A stretch of 64,000 bases of DNA from Haematobia irritans (lineage: Eukaryota; Arthropoda; Insecta; Diptera; Muscidae), in NCBI RefSeq assembly GCF_050003625.1, contig NC_134397.1:200872899-200936898 (forward strand), given 5' to 3'. The notes below the pieces were generated by a model. The model saw only the letters and a program-made list of their open reading frames with translations. It did no database searches and was not told where the DNA came from. Position 1 is the first letter of the stretch. Each line of letters opens with the position of its first letter. The position numbers and the translations under genes are program-made. This document shows, piece by piece, positions 1 to 11,158 of the stretch.

Positions 1-557
1 CCGTTGTGGACCAATTTATGCGTGATCATTAGAGACCATATATTAACACCATGTACCAAATTTCAGCCGGATCGGATGAAATTTGCTTCTCTTAGAGGCT
101 CCGCAAGCTAAATCTGGGGATCGGTTTATATGGGGGCTAAATATAATTATGGATCGATGTGGACGAATTTTTGCATGGTTGTTAGAGATCATATGCTGAT
201 ACCATGTACCAAATTTCAGCCGGATAGGATGAAATTTGCTTCTCTTAGAGGCTCCGCAAGCCAAATTTGGGGGTCCGTTTATATGGGGCTATACGTAAAA
301 GTGGACCGATATGGCCCATTTGCAATACCGTCCGACCTACATCAACAACAACTACTTGTGCCAAGTTTCAAGTCGATAGCTTGTTTCGTTCGGAAGTTAG
401 CGTGATTTCAACAGACGGACGGACATGCTCAGATCGACTTAGAATTTCACCCCGACCCAGAATATATATACTTTATGGGGTCTTAGAGCAATATTTCGAT
501 GTGTTACAAACGGAATGACAAAGTTAATATATCCCCATCCTATGGTGGAGGGTATAA
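1..557 (+). repeat. R1 element, right part (left end outside window)
   Basis: Three copies of the roughly 150-bp R1 unit (each with GGATCGGTTTATATGGGG or a close variant) lead into the conserved right end: a GACGGACGGAC run near 414, ATATATATACTTTATGGGGT near 463-482, and a terminal GGTGGAGGGTATAA near 544-557. The same right end recurs at 11158, 22748, 40606, 53594 and 62711, which fixes the boundary. Open frames here are by-products of the tandem unit. The element enters from outside the window. Confidence 0.85.
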
Positions 558-1019
558 CAAGTCTTTTCAATTTTTGTTGCGCTCGTAGTTTTTAGTCTAC
601 AAATCGTACACATCCTGTTTAGCTAACCACCCTTCGAATGGAATCACCACATTTTTACAGGGTGGCTAATATATACTGCCGCTCGTCTGACAGCTCTCAT
701 ATTTACTCCACTGACCATTATTACTTACAAACTTACGAACGCATTTTGGTCTATTGCATTTAGAAGTTATTCGTGATATAATTCAAGTGTGATTGCTTTA
801 TATTTGGATGGAAAACCAAAAGTGTCTATCGTTAGAGCCCCCAGCGTTTAAATGTGAATAAATCATTAGTTTCTAGTACCATTGCTCGTTACCATTATAC
901 TGGCTGTGTTGCTTCGCGTCCAAAAAGTCAATGAAAAAATACCTTAAGAACGCCTGAAATGATCCGAAAAATGAAGACAAGATTTGATGAAATTTACGAC
1001 CCAGCGAGAATGGATGCTA
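558..1019. other. No gene recognised
   Basis: AT-rich single-copy-looking sequence with no long open frame, no splice-bounded exon I trust and no match to the repeat families named elsewhere in this window. Confidence 0.5.
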
Positions 1020-1660
1020 CGTTAAAAAAAAGATGACGCAATTCTATTTTAAATTTGAGTTTTTCGAACTTGATTAATTCGATTTTTTCTGCTTTTTGCT
1101 TTCTGCATGTGCTATCAAAGTTCTTTAATAAGTGTTTTTGGCAACTTACATTTCCAAATTAGGAGTCGATTTCAAGTAGGAATTATGCTATTTTTAAGTA
1201 AAATAAAGTGTTGGAAGACAACACTTAGTATACCACCATAGAATGGGGGTATACTAAGTTTGTCATGCGGTTGTAGCACATCGAAATATTGGTCTCATAC
1301 CCTATAAAGTATATATTCTGGGCCGTGGTGAAATTCTGAATCGATCTAGCGATTTTTAAATATATCCCCCATACCAACTGACTCCTAGATTATTTTATTT
1401 CAATATTTTAGTTATTTTAAGTACGATTTTCTTTTTTAACTTTTTCTTAATTCTAAGGAAAATTTGCTGTAGTTCAAAGACATACAATTTCCAAAATGTG
1501 TGTCCTAAATTTGTTTAAAAAAATTGAAACAATAATCTTTCTGTTAATTAACATATTATTTTAAAGAATTTGTCAGCAATATTGTGTTAATTGCGCATCC
1601 TAAAATTTAGATTGCGTAACGACGTAAATACTTTTTACGACATAAATACTTTTTTCACTG
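1020..1660. mobile_element. Diverged C-type element, interrupted by an R1 fragment
   Basis: The segment from about 1375 to 1660 aligns by eye with the right half of the C element at 55878-56520: both contain AAAATGTGTGTCCTAAATTT and AATTGCGCATC, and end in TTTTTTCA(C/G)TG followed by CA. The left part (about 1024-1215, ATTTTAAATTTGAGTTTTTC) resembles sequence near 41880-42080. An R1-like piece splits the two halves at about 1222-1372. The left boundary is uncertain and no transposase is visible. Confidence 0.5.
1229..1372 (-). repeat. R1 right-end fragment
   Basis: TATACCACCATAGAATGGGG, then AACTTTGTCAT-like sequence, ACATCGAAATATTGG and CATAAAGTATATATTCTGGG-like sequence match the reverse complement of R1 right ends. 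Only about 140 bp remain and the GACGGAC run is lost. Confidence 0.7.
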
Positions 1661-1733
1661 CATGGACATTTCAACAGGTTCAACGCTTCATATCTGCCGC
1701 ACAATGGCAAGTGAAATCGGGATATGGGTTACC

Positions 1734-3302
1734 CACGGTTGCCACTCGAGTCCAAAATAATTTACCAAAATGTGGAGAAAAAATTGCCAAAAAAATAATA
1801 AAACTTTGTCAAAATTTTATTTCTATAGAAATTTTTGTCAAAATTTTATTTCTATAGAAAATTTTGTCAAAATTTCATTTCTATAGAAAATTTTGTCAAA
1901 ATTTCATTTCTTTAGAAAATTTTGTTAAAATTTCATTTCTACAGAAAATTTTGTAAAAATTTTATTTCTATTGAAAATTTTGTCAAAATTTTATTTCTAT
2001 AGAAAATTTTTTCAAAATTTCATTTCTATAGCAAATTTTGTCAAACTTAATGTCTATAGAAAATTTTGTCAAAATTTTATTTCTATAGACAATTTTGTCA
2101 AAAATTTATTTCTATAGAAAATTAAGTCAACATTTTATTTCTATAGAAAATTCTATCACCATTTTATTTCTGTAGACAATTTTGTCAAAATTTTATTTCT
2201 ATAGAAAATTTTGCCAAAATTTTATTTCTATAGAAAATTTGGCCAAAATTTTATGTCTATAAAAAATTTTGTCAAAATTTCATTGCTATAGAAAATTCTG
2301 TCAAATTTCATTTCTATAGAAAATTCTGTCAAATTTCATTTCTACAGAAAACTTTGTAAAAATTTTATTTCTATTGAAAGATTGGTTAAAATTTTATTTC
2401 TATAGAAATGTATGTCAAAATTTCATTTCTACAGAAAATTTTGTAAAAACTTTATTCTATTGCAAATTTTGTAAAAATTTTGTCAAAAATTTATTTCTAT
2501 AAAAAATTTTTGTCAAAATTTCATTTCTATAGCAACTTTTGTCAAAATTTTATTTCTCCATAAAATTTTGAAAATTTTATTTCTATTGAAAATTTTGTCA
2601 AAATTTTATTTCTGTAGAAAATTTTGTCAAAATTTCATTTCTATAAAAATTATGTCAAAATTTTATTTCGATAGAAAATTCTGTCAAAAATTTATTTCTA
2701 TAGAAAATTTTGTCAAAACTTAATTTCTATAGAAAATTTTGTCAAAATTTTATTTCTATAGACAATTTTGTCAAAAATGTATTTCTATAGGAAATATTGT
2801 CAAAATTATATTTTGTCAAAATTTTATTTATATTGAAAATTTTGTTAAAATTTTATTTCTATAGAAATTTTTGTCAAAATTTCATTTCTATAGAAAATTT
2901 TGTCAAAATTTTATTTCTATAGAAAATTTTGTCAAAATTTCATTTCTATAGAAAATTTTGTCAAAATTTTATTTCTATAGAAAGTTTTGTCAAAATTTCA
3001 TTTCTACAGTAAATTTTGTAAAAATTTTATTTCTATTGAAAATTTTGTCAAAATATTATTTCTATAGAAAATTTTGTCAAAATTTTATTTCTATAGAAAA
3101 TTTTGTCAAAATGTTATTTCTATAGAAAATATTGCCAACAATTTATTTCTATAGAAAATTTTTTAAAATTTTATTCCTACAGCAATTTGTAAAGTACCTC
3201 TTATTTGGAGAGGTATAATTTGCAAAGTCTACCAAATCATCAAGAATTCAATCTATCAAACAGTAAAACATCTAAAAGTTTTGATAGAATTCTACCAACT
3301 CC
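1734..3302 (+). repeat. S element with 29-bp minisatellite array
   Basis: It begins CACGGTTGCCACTCGAG, followed by AATAATTTACCAAAATG. The body (about 1803-3190) is a degenerate tandem array with consensus TTTCTATAGAAAATTTTGTC plus AAAATTTTA, a 29-bp unit. The perfect palindrome TTTCTATAGAAA lies in most units. The array is followed by a conserved module (3225-3302) with TCTACCAAATCAT and GATAGAATTCTACCAACT, which matches the inverted module at 5577-5690 and 35402-35480. So this is a bounded element, not free satellite. No clear target duplication survives. Confidence 0.75.
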
Positions 3303-3600
3303 CAGCAAAAAAGCGTCGCCAAAAAAGTAATGAAAATGTTCTTTTTGGATCCGGAAGTGGTGTAAAAATTAACGCAGAAGCTATGAATTTAACATGGGCT
3401 TGGCACAGGACGGAAGTCCTCCATCTCAACAGCCGGTGCTCTGAATTTGCATGATTTCTTTTGATGTGATCCGAATTCAATGTTTTGGATTTACATTAAA
3501 AAATTCAGTGATATTTTGTCAAATAAATAATTTTTATAATATTTTATAATTTTTAATGGATTCTATAGCTTGTCGGAAACGTTTGACCTCAAATATTTTG
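3303..3600 (-). mobile_element. H1 (hAT-like) internal fragment
   Basis: GCAAAAAAGCGTCGCCAAAA, TTTTTGGATCCGGAAGTGG, GAATTTAACATGG and GGAAACGTTTGACCTCAAAT match, in reverse complement, the middle of the H1 element near 14400-14660 and 21600-21910. Neither H1 end is present. It directly abuts the end of the S array. Confidence 0.6.
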
Positions 3601-5561
3601 AAAAATTCACAATTTTTTTAGATTGGATTTAGAATTTTTTTTCAACAAAATTTTAATGATTTGTAATATTTCATGAATTCTAACTCTGTTTTTAACCTAT
3701 TTGAAACAAAAAAAGTTAAAATTACCCATTAAAAATATGAAAATATATTCATAATTATATATTGACACTTTATCTTATGAATTTTTATGGTAATATTAGG
3801 TTTAAAGCTTACGTTAACTTTTATGAATACGGGGGTAAATGTACACAGGATTAAAGACAAATTTCTTTATAATTGTTATATTAATGAAAGTTTTTAATAT
3901 TTATATTTAATATTACTTCTCTGAATTTAGGATACACATGTTTGAAGTTTTTTTTTTCACTACTTTAAAGTCGCATATACTCGAACTTAGCAATTCTATT
4001 TTAATATAAAGAAAAATATAAAAACCAACAATTTAAAAAACATTTTTGATTTTTTTTTTCTTTAAAATTTTTGAGATATAAAAAATTAAAGAATAGACTT
4101 TTTTATTCAAGAATTGATTAATACTTTCTGTCAAATAGAAACTACTTTTACCTGGACATTTCGTGTAAGGAATCTGCGTCTCTTTAGCAATATAAAATAC
4201 TATATTGTTTACCTGAAAGAGAAATACACAAAGAATTAGAACATTGTAAAAATATCAGTGAATTTTTTAGAGAGTTATAGATAATTTTTAATGCTAATAT
4301 AAACAATTTAACAAAGAGCTTGTTAAAAATTCGCTAAGAAAAACATCATCATCGTATACATTTTAATTTATTTTTTACGTCTTACTTCAGAGGCAATCCA
4401 CAACTCCAAATGTTGTACAAAGATATTTTCCCACCCTCCTAGAACCAAGTTCATCTATAACGATTTGCCCAAATCAATTGTAGCAAAGTGAAAGGTGTGT
4501 CGTAAAAATTGAAATAACTTCTAAGAAAACTGCCCTTTTTGTTGTCTATTCCTTTTTTTATGTGGTCTACCAATTTCTTTCTTGATTGTTTCCTGTAATA
4601 ATCTGTAATTTACCTTTGTTTAAATTGGTCCCATCACATAAAAAACAAAAAGTCTCGAATGCAACCTAATGGCAATTGACCTCATCAAATAGAAAATCAA
4701 TTTCGAACAAATTTAAATTCTGCACTAAAAGTTATTTTCCTTTTTTTTACCCATAAGACAGACCAAAGTCAAAGAAATCCCATACTCCAAACCGAATTCA
4801 GATACAATGGATACAGTTACAGATGTATTGTCCTGCGATGCATAAAATTTAACAATCAGACCAAATAATAATAAAACGATATAAAATACATGAAGAAGAA
4901 GATGAAGAGGGGGAGGAGGAGGAAACCCAAAGGTCCTGGAAAAGGTATTGAATTTCAAGCAGCTGTGTGGAATCACCACACCTACCGAACACACACAATA
5001 CTAAAGTGTGTGGATGATAAGCCAAAGGTTACTTCAATGGTGGTCGGCTAGGAAGAAGTCCAGAATGATGATGATGATGGTCTATCTAATGGCAGTGCTA
5101 TAACCTTACCTTGGCTAAGAAATTCCCTTAATACAATGAACAATGTCTCCATGTGCCTCTCTCTATTTTGCGATTTTAATATTAGAAGATATTTAGAATA
5201 TTGGGGGAGGAAGGAAAACCAAAGAAAGACAATCACATAAGAAATCCAAAGGGGCAGTAAAAATCAGTAAAACAAATCCCAAAGTGCGGGATAGCTCAAA
5301 TAAAATAAAAGTTTATGCAAATGACGCAATACAATGCAAAGCGAATAGACATAGAAAAAGACAATCGTAACAAGAATATTCTACAAACAGGACTAAATGG
5401 AAATGTAACCAAATAGCAAAGTTAGAACTTTATCAAAAAACACAAAAAGATAATAAGAAAAGTGGCACCGAACCGACTACATTGTACACTCCATATTAGA
5501 GATATACCTAAACCGACTTATAAATATAGATCGAGTATAAAATATTAATCTGATATCATGT
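3601..5561. other. No gene recognised
   Basis: About 2 kb of AT-rich sequence. A purine-rich stretch (GAGGGGGAGGAGGAGG near 4907) and a short GATGATGATGATGG run near 5066 stand out, but I see no conserved protein motif or reliable exon on either strand. Confidence 0.5.
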
Positions 5562-5569
5562 GTTACAAA
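5562..5569. repeat. 8-bp target-site duplication, left copy
   Basis: GTTACAAA immediately before the S element, repeated exactly at 9314-9321 immediately after it. Confidence 0.6.
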
Positions 5570-6159
5570 CACGCTTGGTAGAATTCTACCAGAAATGGAA
5601 ATATAGTTTTTTACTGGTTGGTCGATTGGTAGAATTCTTTATGTTTTGGTAGATTTCGCAAAACATTACTCTCCAACTAAGAGGAGTTTTCTTTTCTATA
5701 GAACCAAAATTTTGACAAAATGTTGAAATTCAAGAGGAGTTTCCTTTTTTATAAAAACAAAATTTTGACAAAATGTTCAATACAAAATAAAATTATACAA
5801 CATATACTATAGAAACAAAATTTTCTATAGAAATCTAATTTTGACCAAAATTTCTGTATAAATAAAATTTTGACAAAATTTTCCATCGAAATGTTGACAA
5901 TATTTACTACAGAAATACAATTTTGAAAAAATTATCTTTAGATATTAAGTTTTGACAAAATTTCCTTTTGAGAACTTTTCCTAAAAGTAAACTTTTGACA
6001 AAATTTTGCGTAGAAATAAAATTTTGACATTTTCTATAGAACTAAATGATTGAAAAAATTTTGACAACATTTTCTATAGAAATAAAATTTTGACAAAATT
6101 TTTTATAGAAATAACATTTTGACAAAATTTTCTATAGAAATAAAATTTTGACAACATTT

Positions 6160-6560
6160 TGTATAGAGAAAACTTTCGAATTATAGAAAAATAAAAATAA
6201 AATTGTGACACATTTTTCTATAGAAATAAAATTTTGAAAAATTTTTCTACAAAAATAAAATTTTGACAATTTTTTTCTTTGAAATAAAATTTTGACAAAT
6301 TTTTCTATACGAATTAAAATTTTGACAAAATATTCTAAAAATACTGACAAAATTGTTTACAGAAATAAAACTTTGACAAAATTTTCTATGTGAAAACTTT
6401 CAAAAAAAAATGTCTATAGAAATAAAATTTTGAAAAACATTTTTATAGAAAAAGTTTTGACAAAATTTTGTATAGAGAAAACTTTCGAATTATAGAAAAA
6501 TAAAAAGAAAAATAAAAATAAAAATAAAACTTTCGAATTATAGAAAAATAAAAATAAAAT
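6160..6560 (-). repeat. Higher-order duplication inside the 29-bp array
   Basis: The unusual variant GAGAAAACTTTCGAATTATAG followed by AAAAATAAAAATAAAATTG occurs at about 6167-6210 and again at about 6475-6560. The array therefore also grew by copying multi-unit blocks of roughly 310-370 bp, not just single units. Confidence 0.6.
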
Positions 6561-6764
6561 TGTGACAAAATTTTCTATAGAAATAAAATATTGACAAATT
6601 TTTCTATAGAAATAAAATTTTGACAACATTTTCTATAGAAATAATATGTTGACAAATTTTTCTATGAAATAAAATTTTGACAAAATTTTCTATACGAATT
6701 AAAATTTTTTATTTCTACAGAAATAAAACTTTGACAAAATTTTCTATAGTGAAAACTTTCGAAA

Positions 6765-7790
6765 AAAAATCTATAGAAATAAAATTTTGAAAAATTTTTC
6801 TATAGAAATAAAATTTTGACAAAATATTCTATAGATATTCCATTTGACAACGTTTTCTATGGAAATAAAATTTTGAAATAATTTTGACAACATTTTCTAT
6901 AGAAATAAAATTTTGACAAAATTTTTTATAGAAATAAAACTTTGACAAAATTTTCTATAGAAATAAAATTTTGACAAAATTTTCTATAGAAATAAAATTT
7001 TGACTAATTTTTCTATAGAAATAAAATTTTGAGAACTTGGTCTATAAAAGTAAAATTTTGACAGAATTTTCTATAAAAATAAAATGTTGAAAAAATTTTC
7101 TATAAAAATAAAATTTTGAAAAAAAAAAATTGTAGAAATAAAATTCTGACAAAATTATATCTACATAAATTTTGTCAAAATTTTATTTCTATAGAAAATT
7201 TTGTCAAAATTTTACTTTGAAAAATTTTTCTATAAAAGTAAAAGTTTGACAAAATTTTCTATAGATATAATTTTGTCAAAATTTTATTTCTACGAATTTT
7301 TTTTCAAAATTTTATTTCTACAAATTTTTTTTCAAAATTTTATTTTTATAAAAAATTTTTTCAACATTTTATTTTTATAGAAAATTCTGTCAAAATTTTA
7401 CTTTTATAGACCAAGTTCTCAAAATTTTATTTCTATAGAAAAATTAGTAAAAATTTTATTTCTATAGAAAATTTTGTCAAAATGTTATTTCTATAGAAAA
7501 TTTTGTCAAAATTTTATTTCTATAGAAAATTTTGTCAAAATTTTATTTCTATAGAAAATTTTGTCAAAATTTTACTTTCATAGAAAAATTTCCCAAAATT
7601 TTATTTCTATAGAAAATTTTGTCAAACAATTTTCAATAGTAAATTTTGTCAACATTATATTTCTATAGAAATTTTTGTCAAACTTTTATTTCTGTAGAAA
7701 ATTTTGTCAAAATTTTATTTCTATAGAAAATGTTGTCAAAATTATTTCAAAATTTTATTTCTATAGAAAAATTTTTCAAAATTTATAGAT
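6765..7790. repeat. Long imperfect inverted repeat (fold-back) in the array
   Basis: The left arm carries the private variant string GAGAACTTGGTCTATAAAAG at about 7030-7050; its exact reverse complement CTTTTATAGACCAAGTTCTC is at about 7400-7420. A second private variant, ATTTTGAAATAATTTTGACA near 6870-6890, is matched in reverse complement near 7730-7755. The arms are true copies rather than two oppositely oriented arrays. The right arm is longer by several 29-bp units. The centre is near 7200. Confidence 0.7.
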
Positions 7791-8394
7791 ATAAGTTTGA
7801 CAAAATTTTCTACAGAAATAAAATTTTGACAAAATTTTCTATAGAAATATAATGTTGACAAAATTTTCTATAAAAATTAAAATTTGACAAAATTTTCTGT
7901 AGAAATAAAATTTTGACAAAATTTTCTGTTGAAAAAATTTTGAAAACATTTTCTATAGAAATAAAATTTTGAAAAAATTTTCTATAGAAATAAAATTTAA
8001 ACAAAATTTTGACAAAATGTTCAATAAAAAATAAAATTTGACAACATTTTCTATAGAAACAAAATTTTCTATAAAAATACAAATTTGACAAAATGTTCTA
8101 TTGAAAATTTTTTGAGAAAATTTTCTATTGAAAATTTTTTGACAAAATTTTAACAAAATTTTCTATAGAAATAAAATTTTGAGAAATTTTTCTTTAAAAG
8201 TAAAATGTTGACATTTTCTATAGAAATAAAATTTAGACAAAACCTTCTGAAGAAATATAATGTTGACAAAATTTTCTATAAAAATACAAATTTGACAAAA
8301 TTTTCTATTGAAAATTTTTTGGCAAAATTTTCTATAGAACTAAAATTTTGACAAAATTTTCTAAAGAAATAAAATTTGACAAAATTTCATTTTA

Positions 8395-8925
8395 TTGAGT
8401 ACCTACACAACAAGATTAAAATCTTATAATTACAGTGCAGGATTATAAATGTTAAAACATCCCCGATTAATAATAAGTACAATAATTAAATTTAAAGATA
8501 AAAAGAAAATAAATAAAAATTGTATTAATAATAATAGAAAAAAAAATATATATATAGAAATTACTTTTAATATTCAATTGCATTGTATTATTGATGATTG
8601 AAATTGAAATTGAAATTGTGATACTTTATTATATCTACAAGCAAATTTTTAATGATAAATATTCTAATTACAAATAAATTTTGAATACTCTTCTTAAAAG
8701 ATGATGCGTTGTTGATGCATTTTATATCGGGTGGTAGAGTGTGCCAGAGACGTATTGTGCCAATAAAGAACTGCCATTCGGATACAAGACTTGTCCTTAT
8801 AATGGGTATTATATTCCTATTTCTATCAGATCTGGTAAACCGAATTTTGTCATAGAGATAGCTGGGTTTCCGTTTGTAAATCAATTTATGAAGAAATACT
8901 AACGACTTGACATTAAGCAGGATAT
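8395..8925 (-). pseudogene. 5'-truncated non-LTR retrotransposon, C-terminal ORF2 piece and 3' UTR
   Basis: Read on the minus strand, about 8588-8920 encodes a segment with HKLIYKRKPSYLYD, RSDRNRN, IRTSLVSEWQFF and RLWHTLPPDIK. The tract ending in W-x-x-LP-x-x-I is typical of the region downstream of reverse transcriptase in LINE ORF2 proteins (jockey/CR1-type). The stop is followed by ATTTCAATTTCAATTTCAAT and about 190 bp of AT-rich 3' UTR, ending near the minisatellite. There is no RT core, so it is a dead 5'-truncated copy inserted in the S array. The exact LINE clade cannot be told from this tail. Confidence 0.65.
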
Positions 8926-9313
8926 TCATGGAAATAAAATTTTGACAAAATTTGCAATAGAAATCAACTTTAGACAAGATTTTCTATAAAAAAAAAATTT
9001 TGACAATAATTCAATAGAAATAAAATATTGACAATTTTTTGTATAGAAATAATATTTTGACAAAATTTACTATAGAAATAAAATCTTCCATAGAAATAAA
9101 ATGTTGACAAAGAAATAAAATGTTGACGAAATTCTCTATAGAAATAAAATGTTGACAAGATTTTCTATAATAACAAAGTTTTGACAACATTTTCTGTAGA
9201 AATTAAATTTTAACAAAATTTTCTATAGAAATAAAATTTTGACAAAATATAATTTTTTGTTTTGTAGTATTTTAATAAAATTTGCTCAAATTTTGGCTCA
9301 AGTGGCAATCGTG

Positions 9314-9321
9314 GTTACAAA
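9314..9321. repeat. 8-bp target-site duplication, right copy
   Basis: GTTACAAA, identical to 5562-5569 on the other side of the S element. Confidence 0.6.
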
Positions 9322-10230
9322 CGGTGTTATGAACTGACTCTACCCTCATCGCTCGGCCGAAGGAATATAAAAGAGATGCAGAACAATCGCAAAAAAGCAC
9401 TCACAAAAGGACACGGAGTAATAAAAGCGGGTTGTTTGGTCTGCAGGGAAATTCAATTGAAATTGTACCTGATGAGGTCCAATTGCTACAAAATGCTGTA
9501 GCACAGCTAGACAAAAAGAGCAAATCAAAATATTCTGCTTTTTCTAGATCATAACTTTAGAAATTCATGCGACAAAGCAAATAGAAGTCAACCTTCCCCA
9601 GACCCCCGCTCCAACCACATTTCCAATTGTGATAACCTTAAGGAATTCATACCTCTGCATTGGAGACATTTTTGAGCGGGAAACTTTTTAAATGTTATGA
9701 GTATAGTGGGAATATATTCAGGTGTTTTAAAGTTTATTCACTGTGTTGTGCTTACTTTTTTTTCATAGTATAAAGTTTTGAAAAATTAGCATTTGCATTT
9801 TATTTTGTCCTCCACGCAATGTTGAAAATTGTTTTACAACGACGGAAATAAAGTCGGACATGTTTTGTCATAACGGAAATATGCAGAAGGGTTTGCAAAC
9901 GGTCAGTGTGTTTTAAAACTTCAGGATATTCTAATTAATTATGGTCATCCGTTATGTCTGCTTCATTCTATTTTGTTTTTGTGATGCATTTATGGGCTAA
10001 TGATTTGCTAGTTATGAGGGGTCGATTTTGTAGAACTTTAAACTTTTTTTGTTAAAGAAGATTAATCTCTATATTAAAGGGCTATTCTAATAATAAAAGA
10101 GATTTAGAAATGTGACCTATTATACCATACACCACGTGGTGGTCGGGGTTATAAAGTGTGGTTAAATTGTAAGGACCGATGTTGAATGTGAACCACACCT
10201 AACGCCAAGTTTTTTCCGAATTTTATTTGA
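9322..10230. other. No gene recognised
   Basis: Mixed sequence without a motif I can place. No repeat family from elsewhere in the window is evident. Confidence 0.45.
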
Positions 10231-10716
10231 CATTTCTCTATTTCAGACTTACTCAATTTGAACCATGGACGTCATGAATGGGCAGAATGGTTCCAAGAAA
10301 TGGCAACAGTGAATGATCAATTTTCGAAGAAAATCATCTTCAGTGATGAGGCACATTTTCACCTCAGTGGATTCGTCAATAAACAGAATTGCCGCATTTG
10401 GGCGAATGAGAATCCAAGAGTAATTGTCAAAAAACCAATGCACTCACAAAGAGTGACTGTTTGGTGCGGTTTATGGGCTGGCGGCATCATCGGGCCGTAT
10501 TTTTTCCAAAATGAGGCCGGTCAGGCAGTTACTGTGAATGGTGTTCGCTATCGTGAGATGATAACGAACTTTTTATGGCCCGAATTGGAAGATATGGTTG
10601 TGGACGCTATGTGGTTTCAGCAGGACGGTGCCACTTGTCACACAGCTAACGAAACAATGGCTCTTTTGCGCAACAAATTCAATGGCCGTGTTATCTCACG
10701 TACTGGCGATGTCAAT
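10231..10716 (+). pseudogene. Tc1/mariner superfamily transposase fragment (DD41D-like), copy 1
   Basis: An open frame of about 160 codons runs from the in-frame stop at 10228-10230. It contains the first catalytic block IIFSDEAHFHLSGF, then VNKQNCRIW, VTVWCGLWAGGIIGPYFF, VTVNGVRYREM and the second catalytic block MWFQQDGATCHTA. These are the DDE/D core of a Tc1/mariner transposase closely related to the copy at 19795-21430. The N-terminal DNA-binding half is missing, no ATG fits a start, and the frame ends abruptly after GDVNW, just before the third acidic block, where R1 sequence begins. It therefore cannot catalyse transposition. The frame itself is uninterrupted, so truncation was the main damage. 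Confidence 0.85.
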
Positions 10717-11158
10717 TGGATCGGATGAAATTTGCTTGTCTTTGAGGCTCCGCAAGCCAAATCTGGGGATCGGTTTATATTGGGGCTATATATAATTATG
10801 GACCGATGTGGATCAATTTTTGCATGATTGTTAGAGACCATATACCAACACCATGTACCAAATTTCAGCCGGATCGGATGAAATATGCTTCGCTTAGAGG
10901 CTCCACAAGCCAAATTTTCAATACCATCCGACCTACATCGATAACAACTACTTGTGCCAAGTTTCAAGTCGATAGCTTGTTTCGTTCGGAAGTTAGCGTG
11001 ATTTCAACAGACGGACGGACGGACATGCTTAGATCGACTCAGAATTTCACCACAACCCAGAATATATATACTTTATGGGGTCTTAGAGCAATATTTCGAT
11101 GTGTTACAAACGGAATGACAAAGTTAATATACCCCCATCCTATGATGGAGGGTATAAT
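10717..11158 (+). repeat. R1 element, left-truncated
   Basis: It starts inside an R1 unit (ATCGGATGAAATTTGCTTG) directly joined to the transposase. One and a half units follow, then the GACGGACGGACGGAC run near 11011 and the right end GATGGAGGGTATAATA near 11145-11158. Confidence 0.85.

Larger units (their letters stand above)
5570..9313 (-). mobile_element. S element, hAT-like, filled with 29-bp minisatellite
   Basis: The left end is CACGCTTGGTAGAATTCTAC; the right end in reverse complement is CACGATTGCCACTTGAGCC. The termini therefore share CACG(N)TTG and are flanked by the exact 8-bp repeat GTTACAAA, the pattern of hAT elements. The interior is almost entirely the 29-bp minisatellite (unit CTATAGAAATAAAATTTTGACAAAATTTT), mostly antisense but inverted between about 7170 and 7790. 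A 5'-truncated LINE interrupts it at 8395-8925. There is no transposase, so it would need one in trans. The hAT assignment rests on duplication length and terminal inverted repeats only. Confidence 0.6.

Noticed and set aside
1803..3190. CRISPR array
   Set aside because: The repeats are contiguous and degenerate with no unique spacers, and the DNA is clearly insect.
7810..8156. Open frames rich in NFISIENFVKILF-type peptides
   Set aside because: Translations of the 29-bp minisatellite; peptide repeats mirror the DNA repeat and appear in every array.
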